From positions 1 to 5,646 of the forward strand of contig CAZTGE010000206.1 of the NCBI GenBank assembly GCA_964612995.1: DNA of 5,646 nucleotides. Reading direction: 5' to 3'. Of the stretch, positions 1 through 5,507 are shown in pieces (the first letter of the stretch is position 1; each line of letters opens with the position of its first letter). Source of the stretch: SLQH01 sp964612995 (GTDB lineage: Bacteria; Planctomycetota; UBA11346). The notes under the pieces were generated by a model, which was not told the origin of the DNA, searched no databases, and saw only the letters and a list, made by a program, of their open reading frames with translations. A program made the translations under genes and the position numbers.

Positions 1-44
1 TGGGGGTACGCGGCGAAGCCGCGAGGGGGCAGCGCCCCCTCTGC
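1..44 (+). repeat. 3' end of a structured repeat copy (copy 1, cut by window edge)
   Basis: Bases 10-44 are identical, without a gap, to bases 277-311 in the complete copy. They fold into the same two last hairpins: CGCGGC-gaa-GCCGCG (9-14/18-23), then GAGGGGGC-agc-GCCCCCTC (23-30/34-41), followed by TCTGC and an A-run. Upstream of base 10 the copies share GGGGT and then differ by a 2-base insertion. The outer pair C9-G23 here corresponds to a T276-G290 wobble in copy 2. The rest of the copy lies outside the window to the left. No protein-coding reading is supported. Confidence 0.85.
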
Positions 45-70
45 AAAAAGCGCCCCCGCTGCAAACCGGA

Positions 71-92
71 GCCCAGCCATGCCTGGCTGGGC
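71..92. other. Perfect 8-bp hairpin in the spacer between repeat copies 1 and 2
   Basis: GCCCAGCC (71-78) pairs perfectly with GGCTGGGC (85-92) around a 6-base loop, ATGCCT. The hairpin sits in the 52-bp spacer between copies 1 and 2 and ends 4 bases before copy 2. No T-run follows on either strand, so it is not a normal intrinsic terminator. No equivalent hairpin is visible just before copy 3, so it is probably not part of the repeat itself. Confidence 0.6.
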
Positions 93-96
93 GACC

Positions 97-311
97 GGCC
101 GACAGAGGAGCGGTTCTCGGCAAAAATGGGCCGCAGGCCCGCCGAGAACGCCAGCGAAGCTGGCGAGCGACGACAGAGGCGCGGGGGGGGCGGAGCCGGT
201 ATCGCGCAGCGATAGCAGGCCCCGGTGGGGCCTGCGGCCGGTGGAGCGCGACGAGCGACAGCGAGGAAGCCGGGGTGCGGCGAAGCCGCGAGGGGGCAGC
301 GCCCCCTCTGC
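97..311 (+). repeat. Complete copy of a multi-hairpin structured repeat (copy 2)
   Basis: This is a non-coding element of about 215 bases. Hairpins in order: I, a 9-bp stem 113-121/141-149 carrying an apical 5-bp stem 128-132/136-140 with a one-sided AAAAAT bulge; II, GCCAGC-gaa-GCTGGC 150-164; III, TATCGC-gca-GCGATA 200-214; IV, GCAGGCCCC-ggt-GGGGCCTGC 215-235; V, 276-281/285-290; VI, GAGGGGGC-agc-GCCCCCTC 290-308. A CGACAGAGG box occurs at 100-108 and 171-179, with a variant CGACAGCGAGG at 256-266, before each hairpin block. Copy 3 matches 97-236 at about 91% identity with one indel. The left boundary is set by where similarity to copy 3 begins, and the right boundary by shared sequence with copy 1. 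Whether it acts as RNA or as single-stranded DNA is unknown. I do not recognise its family with certainty. Confidence 0.85.
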
Positions 312-356
312 GAAAGCCGTACACCCCTGCGCGACCGGGAGCGAACGAGAGCGGCT
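312..356 (+). promoter_or_regulatory. Short leader between repeat copy 2 and the first gene
   Basis: Only 45 bases separate the repeat from the GTG start at 357. I see no convincing -35/-10 pair. The ribosome-binding signal is weak: a purine-rich CGAGAG at 345-350 lies six bases before the start, and GGGAG at 337-341 is too distant. Bases 331-353 loosely resemble the repeat entry at 91-113: both begin GCGACCGG and end GAGCGG. The leader may therefore derive from a degenerate next repeat. Any promoter for the cluster would lie in or upstream of the repeat. Confidence 0.35.
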
Positions 357-3185
357 GTGACTGACCGACGTCCCTTCCCTCGGGTCCGCTCGCGAGCGCT
401 CCGACTGGTGCCGTCGCTGGTCCTCGCACTGGGGCTCGGCTGCGCGGATGGCGCCGCGGCCGAAGACGACGACTCCCTGCACCGGCTCGATCCCACGCGC
501 GATCTCGGCATCAGCGCGCCAGCGGGACACACGCGCATCCCCTTCCCACCCGAGACCGCCGGATTCATCGACGGCGGTGAGGGGTCGGTGCGCATCGAGC
601 TCGCCGGCATGAAGGTGATCGGCGGCCGGCTCGACTTCCGGCTGCGACGTGGCGAAACCACCACCCTGCTCGAACGCGCGACCATCGCGCCCCACCCCGA
701 CCAACGCCTGCAGGTCGACACCCGCGACCCAGCGCTCGCCACGGTCAACCTGCGTGCGCTGCTACGCCCACGCCTGCTGCGCTGCACCCTCGACGCCGGC
801 GCGTCCCCGGATCGCATCGCCTATACCATGGTGATGGAGGACCTCGGCGACTTCACCGGCCGGATCCGCGGCCGTCACGGCGAGTGGACGCCGATGCGCG
901 GGACCGGCAGCCGGCTGGTGGCGCACATCGTCGGCACACGCCGCGGCGGCGCGCTCGCGGGGCTGCATATCGAGCGCCTGAGCATCCACGGCGGCGCGAC
1001 GCCCGCCAGGGTGTTGCTGCAGGATGCCGAGTTCCCGGTGGGCCTGGAGAGCGCGATCGTCCACCTCGATTTCGATGCCCAAGGCCGGCTCGCCACCGTC
1101 GCCGGGGCGATGGACGGCACCCTGTACGGCCCACCGGACGCCGACGCGGTGCCGCCCTGGACGCTCCACGCGCCGGCGCCGGAGTGGCGCGGCGGCGTGA
1201 TCAGCGCCACACGCGGCTTCGTGCTCGTATCCGGCGATCAGCGCCTGCTCGGCGACGCCCTGCGGTGGGATCGCCGCACCGCCGAGCTCTTCGCCACCGG
1301 CCGGATCCTGCTCACCCGCCCCGGTCTGCGACTGCACGCAGAGCACCTCGGCGGGCGCGGCACCCCAGAAGATGCAGCGCGCCAGGGCCCGCCGCTGGAG
1401 ACCGGCGAGGCCTGGCAGGTCCACGCCTGGCTGGTCGGCGCCGGTCGCGATCTGCGGCTGCGCGCGCGCCACTGCCGCTACGATCCCGAACAGGCGGTGT
1501 TCGAACAGGTCCAGGGCGACGGCGGCCACGGCGCTCTGCTCACCCTCGACGCCACGCGCGTCACCGCCTACCTGCGCGAGCAGCCGGCAGATGATCGCAA
1601 GGGGATCGAAGGCAACGTCGCCGGCATCCTGGCGACCAACCCGCGCCTCTCGGTCGGCGGCATTCCCGTGTTCTGGGCGCCGTTGCTGTACCGCGACTTC
1701 ATCCTCGATTACCCCTGGTCACACTACCGCTACCGCCATTCCAGCCGCCTGGGCAACAGCGTCATTGCGCGGCTGCGCCATCCCCTACCACCGCTGCTGG
1801 GTTGGCAGGCCGACCTGACCGGCATCGCCCACTTCCACGAGCGCAACGACCACGGGTTCGGTGGCCGCGCGCGCTGGCGCAAGCCTGGTCGCGGCGCCGG
1901 CGAGGCGCTGTGGTTCGGGCTCGACGAGGAGGCGGTGCGCCGGTCCAAGCACGAGGTGCTTGAACACCGCGAGGCCCACGTGGCCGACTTCGCCCAGCGC
2001 CTCGCCTTCCCCGGCGGTGGCCTCTACGCACGGTGGACCCGCCTGCCCGACGCCGACGCCGGCGCGCCCTGGGGCGAACGGTTCCGCGCCGACTACCTCG
2101 AAGAGGACATCGAGCACCGCCCCTTCGCGCGCCGCGGCATCGCCGCCGCCTGGTCGCTCTCACTCGGCACCCTGACCGCCGACATCGACACCCGACCCCA
2201 TCCGCAGGCCCCGGGCAGCGAACGCAACGGCGCGATCGGCCTGACCATCCCCGGCATCCACCTGCTCGGCCCGCTGCATGTCGAGGCCGCCGGCGAACAC
2301 GCCTGGTTGCACGCGCCCGACGAGAACGATCGCGCCCTGCGCCAGCACTACCGCGCCGGTCTCAGCGCCAGCCACTGGTTCGGCTGCGGCATCGGCTTCG
2401 AGAGCGCTCTGGGCCTGCGCGGCAACAACTACGAAGACCTTCGGCTCGCCGGCGACGCCGTGGACGATGCCCATTACCTGGTTCCCTACGCCGACGCCGC
2501 GGCCAAACTCCGCCTCCAGGCCCACTTCGCGGAGGACTGGACCCACGTGATCATCCCCGCCCTCGGACTTGAGTGGTTCGGCAAACGCAGCGGCGAGACG
2601 CCGCCGCCGGTCGACTTCGACGACGCGGACGATCTCGATACCGATCTGCGGTTGCTCACCGCGAGCCTGGAGAGTTCGCTCGCGCGCAAGCGGGTGCTGC
2701 TGCAGCTGGATCTCGAGACCCGCTGGCTGCTACGCGACGAGGTCCGCCGCGGCGAGCAGCTGGTACGCGGCGAACTGCTCGACGCCAAGCTCCAGGCGAC
2801 CGGCCACCCCGCCAGCGCGCTGAGCATCGACGCGAACGCGACCTGGGACGGTGTCGCCGATCAGTGGCGCGCGTTCGACGCCACCATCGCCGCGACCATC
2901 GCCAGGCGGGTGACCCTGCGCGAGAAGGCGGTCTGGCGCTCGCGCACGGAACGCTGGGAGCACGAGCCCGAACTGCTGCTGCGCGGCAATCGCTACTCCC
3001 TGGGCGCCGGCGTACAGATCAACGACACCACCACGCGCGAGATCGACCGCCTCGAGATCGAGGTGCTGCGACGGATGGTCGACGGCGAGATCGGCCTCGG
3101 CTACGAACTCGGCTACGACGTCGAAGACGAGCGCACCCACAGCTTCAGCTTCACCTTCTCCTTCAAGCCGCTCGCGCCGCGATGA
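357..3185 (+). CDS. LptD/OstA-like outer-membrane beta-barrel protein
   Basis: The predicted product is a 942-aa exported protein. The GTG start at 357 gives an Arg-rich n-region, a hydrophobic core (about residues 17-29) and a likely signal peptidase I cut after AAA at 33-35. The frame stays open back to an ATG at 225, but that start would bury the signal peptide and translate repeat DNA. Residues about 36-400 are beta-rich periplasmic sequence. A stretch near 270-331 resembles an LptA/OstA jelly-roll. Residues 428-447, NPRLSVGGIPVFWAPLLYRD, match the LptD-type junction into the barrel. Residues about 460-942 look like barrel strands ending in FSFTFSF. LptD inserts LPS into the outer leaflet; the cargo here is unknown. 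Differences from classical LptD: greater length (E. coli about 784 aa), a longer N-terminal region, only three mature Cys (143, 373, 677), no adjacent Cys pair, and a lipid-synthesis gene downstream. It is therefore probably a paralogue. Confidence 0.72.
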   Translation: MTDRRPFPRVRSRALRLVPSLVLALGLGCADGAAAEDDDSLHRLDPTRDLGISAPAGHTRIPFPPETAGFIDGGEGSVRIELAGMKVIGGRLDFRLRRGETTTLLERATIAPHPDQRLQVDTRDPALATVNLRALLRPRLLRCTLDAGASPDRIAYTMVMEDLGDFTGRIRGRHGEWTPMRGTGSRLVAHIVGTRRGGALAGLHIERLSIHGGATPARVLLQDAEFPVGLESAIVHLDFDAQGRLATVAGAMDGTLYGPPDADAVPPWTLHAPAPEWRGGVISATRGFVLVSGDQRLLGDALRWDRRTAELFATGRILLTRPGLRLHAEHLGGRGTPEDAARQGPPLETGEAWQVHAWLVGAGRDLRLRARHCRYDPEQAVFEQVQGDGGHGALLTLDATRVTAYLREQPADDRKGIEGNVAGILATNPRLSVGGIPVFWAPLLYRDFILDYPWSHYRYRHSSRLGNSVIARLRHPLPPLLGWQADLTGIAHFHERNDHGFGGRARWRKPGRGAGEALWFGLDEEAVRRSKHEVLEHREAHVADFAQRLAFPGGGLYARWTRLPDADAGAPWGERFRADYLEEDIEHRPFARRGIAAAWSLSLGTLTADIDTRPHPQAPGSERNGAIGLTIPGIHLLGPLHVEAAGEHAWLHAPDENDRALRQHYRAGLSASHWFGCGIGFESALGLRGNNYEDLRLAGDAVDDAHYLVPYADAAAKLRLQAHFAEDWTHVIIPALGLEWFGKRSGETPPPVDFDDADDLDTDLRLLTASLESSLARKRVLLQLDLETRWLLRDEVRRGEQLVRGELLDAKLQATGHPASALSIDANATWDGVADQWRAFDATIAATIARRVTLREKAVWRSRTERWEHEPELLLRGNRYSLGAGVQINDTTTREIDRLEIEVLRRMVDGEIGLGYELGYDVEDERTHSFSFTFSFKPLAPR

Positions 3186-4234
3186 CCTGGACCGAAGAGA
3201 ACTACTGTCGTGGCATGCTGCCGAAGGTCTCGCGGACCTTCGCCGCCTGCATCGGGCTACTGCCGGACCGGATCGAGTTCCCGGTGCTGGTGGCCTATCT
3301 GCTCTGTCGTATCGCCGACACCATCGAGGACAGCCCGACGATGGAACCGGCGCGCAAGCAGGCCCTGTTGCAGCGTTGGCACGATTGCCTCGGCGAAGAC
3401 GGTCCCGACGCGGCGCCCATCGCCGTGGCCTTCGCCGATCCGGCAGACGACGAGCAGCGACTGGCGGCCGAAGCCGACCGCACCCTCGCCGCCTACCGCT
3501 CGCTGAGCGCGCGCGAGCGCGCCGCGATCAGACCGCGCGTGGCGGAGATGTGCTCCGGCATGGCCTGGTTCGCACGCGCCTATCCCCAGGCGCGCCCCGG
3601 CGGGCTCCAGGCGCTGGCCACGCTGGGCGATCTCGATCGCTACTGCTACTACGTCGCCGGCACCGTCGGGCACCTGCTCACCGCGCTGTTCGACCTCCAC
3701 TCGCATCGCATCACCCGGCGGCGTCGGCGGCAGCTCACGGATCTGGCCACCAGTTTCGGGCTGGGCCTGCAGCTGACCAACATCATCAAGGACGTGGCCG
3801 ATGACCGCCGGCGCGGCTGGTGCTTCGTACCGGCCGACGTCTGCCGCAGCATGGGGCTCGAGCCGACGCACCTGCTCCATCCGCACAGCGCACCGGCCGC
3901 CCGACGGGTGCTCGCGGCGCTGATCGCCAAGGCCGAGCGGCACCTGCGCGACGCGCTCGCCTTCTGCCGCCACCTGCCGCATACCCAGCTGCGCATCCGC
4001 ATGTTCTGTCTCACCCCCCTCTACTTCGCGATCCGCACCCTGCGCCGGGCCGAACGCGACCCGCGCCTGCTCGATCCGGATCACAAGGTCAAGATCACCC
4101 GCCGCGAGGTCTACCGCACCATCGCCTGCGCCTGGATCGCGGCCCCGTCCAACCGCCTGATCACCATCTACTTCCGCCACCTCGCCCGCCGCAGCGCCGG
4201 CATGCACGTCACCGATGCCGCCGTCAGTGGTTGA
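3182..4234 (+). CDS. Squalene synthase-type prenyl-diphosphate head-to-head synthase
   Basis: This 350-aa protein of the squalene/phytoene synthase family is predicted to condense two farnesyl diphosphates via presqualene diphosphate, with NADPH reduction to squalene. Visible motifs in order: SRTF (17-20); first Asp-rich motif DTIED (46-50); YCYYVAGTVG (154-163), matching the Tyr-containing YCxYVAGxVG block of animal squalene synthase; second Asp-rich motif in TNIIKDVADD (199-208); FCLTPLYFAIRTL (275-287) and VKI (303-305), which match the FCxxPxxxAIxTL and VKI blocks of squalene synthase rather than phytoene synthase. There is no C-terminal membrane anchor, unlike the roughly 417-aa human enzyme. 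The start ATG overlaps the previous stop (ATGA, 3182-3185) and no Shine-Dalgarno is visible, so translation is probably coupled. All catalytic motifs are intact. An alternative product such as dehydrosqualene cannot be excluded. Confidence 0.88.
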   Translation: MTWTEENYCRGMLPKVSRTFAACIGLLPDRIEFPVLVAYLLCRIADTIEDSPTMEPARKQALLQRWHDCLGEDGPDAAPIAVAFADPADDEQRLAAEADRTLAAYRSLSARERAAIRPRVAEMCSGMAWFARAYPQARPGGLQALATLGDLDRYCYYVAGTVGHLLTALFDLHSHRITRRRRRQLTDLATSFGLGLQLTNIIKDVADDRRRGWCFVPADVCRSMGLEPTHLLHPHSAPAARRVLAALIAKAERHLRDALAFCRHLPHTQLRIRMFCLTPLYFAIRTLRRAERDPRLLDPDHKVKITRREVYRTIACAWIAAPSNRLITIYFRHLARRSAGMHVTDAAVSG

Positions 4235-4312
4235 ATGATCAGGCCCACCCGGGTCCTCAACGGCCCAGGCGGGGCGAGGGTACCAGGAGTGGAAACGGAG
4301 CATCCGCGATGA
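4235..4312 (+). CDS. Possible 25-codon leader/coupling ORF between genes 2 and 3
   Basis: An ATG begins at the base immediately after the squalene synthase stop. The frame runs 25 codons (MIRPTRVLNGPGGARVPG, then VETEHPR) and stops at TGA 4310-4312, which forms an ATGA overlap with the next gene's start. It would thus bridge the only gap in the cluster by stop/start coupling at both ends. No Shine-Dalgarno precedes it, the peptide has no recognisable family, and a frame of this length is common by chance in high-GC DNA. The exact fit at both ends is the only reason to list it. Confidence 0.25.
   Translation: MIRPTRVLNGPGGARVPGVETEHPR
4294..4300 (+). promoter_or_regulatory. Ribosome binding site of the third gene
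   Basis: AACGGAG lies eight bases before ATG 4309, the best Shine-Dalgarno match in the window. It decides the start of the membrane-protein gene: the frame is open much further upstream, back into the squalene synthase gene, but that part is an out-of-frame shadow of the synthase. Confidence 0.65.
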
Positions 4313-5415
4313 GCGTCCAGACCAGTCGACCGGCCTTCACCCATCCGCTCTACAGCGAGGATCCGCGCAACCATCGCCGTGATCGCTTCTATCTCGTGCG
4401 CAACGTCTGGGCGGTGATCGGCATCGGCTGCATCGCCTTCTACCTCAGCACCACCTATTCCACGGATCTGCGCCCCCGCAACTACTGGCAGTTCTTCGAC
4501 CAGACGGAGACCCTGCTGCTCGGCCTCACCGCCACCCTCAGCGCCCTGGCCGGCGTGACCTTCCCCCTGGTGGGGCGTTTCGTCGGCGGCACGCGTCGCG
4601 GAGCGATCCTGCTCGGCGCCGCCGTGGTCGCGCTGATCCCATCGTTGTGGTTCCAGCTCGACGCCATCCTCTCCCCCAGTCAGGATCTGGCCATGTTCGC
4701 GACCACCCGGTCGCCATCCGACAGCCTGCAGGTCGTGGCGGTGCTCGTGGTCTGCGCGCTGATGCTGGCCCTGCCGCTGAGCCTGGGGCTGAACAACGTC
4801 GTCGCCTCCTACCCCGGAGCCGCACGCACCCGCTTCGCCGCAGCCGGCTCCGCCGTGCTGTCCATCGCCGGGATCGGCGGCGCCGTATACCTGGCCTGTC
4901 GCTTCATCCCGGCCGGCGAGCTACCGGCCTGGCGCCGCCTGCTCTGGCCCTACCCCGGCGAACACATGGAACTCAATCTGGCCCACGACGCGGGCCTGTT
5001 GGGCTATCTGCTCCTGGCGATCGCCATGCTGGTCGTCGTCATCAACACCATGCCGGGCCGCGGCAACGCCCACCGTGCCCGGCTGGCCCAGGGCCTGTGC
5101 GTGGCCGGGGGCCCGATCCTGATCGTCGCCATGGCCCTGCTGGCCCATCTCGCCATCGGCATGATGTGGGCCGAGCGCGAGACCGGCATGGCGTTCTACT
5201 GGCAGCTGCGCCATCTCGTCTGGATCCATCTGCCCATCGCCCTGCTCGCGATGGCCCTGAGCGACCTGCTCAAGAATCGCCTGTTCGACGACGAACGCGT
5301 CCTCTACCACCTGGCCGAGGAGCCCCATGCCGCCGATCCGGGCCACGACCTGGATGTCGAAGACGAGCGTTCGTTCGACGAGGCGGAACACCAGCACGCA
5401 GACGCCGGAGGCTGA
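4309..5415 (+). CDS. Polytopic inner-membrane protein of unknown function, predicted 8 TM helices
   Basis: I do not recognise the family of this 368-aa protein. Hydrophobic segments lie near residues 32-50, 67-90, 98-120, 138-163, 175-200, 227-247, 258-285 and 302-321. Basic residues fall in the N-terminus (NHRRDR) and in the loops after TM2, TM4 and TM6 and after TM8, giving a consistent N-in/C-in topology. Histidines 226, 280, 302 and 307 then fall toward the periplasmic side of TM6-8, a possible metal or haem site. The cytoplasmic tail (337-368) is acidic, with 12 Asp/Glu and four His. The gene follows the squalene synthase by 74 bp in the same direction and is likely co-transcribed, possibly coupled through a 25-codon ORF. 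A role in handling, modifying or transporting the lipid product is inferred from position only; a haem or redox membrane protein is an alternative. Confidence 0.82.
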   Translation: MSVQTSRPAFTHPLYSEDPRNHRRDRFYLVRNVWAVIGIGCIAFYLSTTYSTDLRPRNYWQFFDQTETLLLGLTATLSALAGVTFPLVGRFVGGTRRGAILLGAAVVALIPSLWFQLDAILSPSQDLAMFATTRSPSDSLQVVAVLVVCALMLALPLSLGLNNVVASYPGAARTRFAAAGSAVLSIAGIGGAVYLACRFIPAGELPAWRRLLWPYPGEHMELNLAHDAGLLGYLLLAIAMLVVVINTMPGRGNAHRARLAQGLCVAGGPILIVAMALLAHLAIGMMWAERETGMAFYWQLRHLVWIHLPIALLAMALSDLLKNRLFDDERVLYHLAEEPHAADPGHDLDVEDERSFDEAEHQHADAGG

Positions 5416-5507
5416 CCTGCCATCGGCGGGCCGCCGCCTCACGCCTGACGAGGCCCTCAGAGCTCGCAGTGAAGCGCTCGCACGGCGCAAATCGCGAGTA
5501 GCGGGTC
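5416..5507. other. Intergenic tail between the third gene and repeat copy 3
   Basis: These 92 bases lie between the last stop codon and the next repeat. Two short hairpins can be drawn: GGCG-ggc-CGCC (5425-5435), and GCCTC with GAGGC across a 9-base loop (5436-5440/5450-5454). Neither is followed by a T-run, so an intrinsic terminator is only weakly supported. No gene is evident here. Transcripts may continue into the repeat. Confidence 0.35.

Noticed and set aside
97..311. Repeat as a HEARO/omega RNA of an IscB or TnpB system, or a group II intron
   Set aside because: Size and multi-hairpin form are compatible with such RNAs, but no IscB, TnpB or reverse transcriptase gene is in the window and I cannot match a consensus by eye. 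An Infernal search would decide.
1..311. CRISPR array
   Set aside because: The repeat unit is about 215 bases with complex internal hairpins, and the one visible spacer is 52 bp. There is no series of short repeats with regular spacers and no cas gene.
290..316. Hairpin VI as an intrinsic terminator
   Set aside because: The stem is strong, but the following bases are TCTGCGAAAG (TCTGCAAAAAG in copy 1), without a T-run on the + strand; nor does one follow on the minus strand.
225..356. ATG at 225 as start of the LptD-like gene
   Set aside because: It would add 44 Arg/Gly-rich residues encoded largely by the repeat ahead of a good signal peptide. The GTG at 357 leaves the signal peptide at the N-terminus.
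79..360. 93-codon open frame covering the left repeat region
   Set aside because: It starts in a hairpin loop and runs through the repeat. The Arg/Gly/Ser-rich product has low complexity, the corresponding frame is not the one open in copy 3, and changes between copies follow stem pairing rather than codons.
762..1529. Minus-strand 255-codon frame within the LptD-like gene
   Set aside because: It lies opposite a well-supported exported protein, has an Ala/Gly/Arg-rich translation with no motif, and no RBS stands out.
3257..4303. Long minus-strand open frame (348 codons) opposite the squalene synthase
   Set aside because: The + strand protein carries all the catalytic motifs of a known family. 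The antisense frame is the usual by-product of high-GC codon bias and shows no domain.
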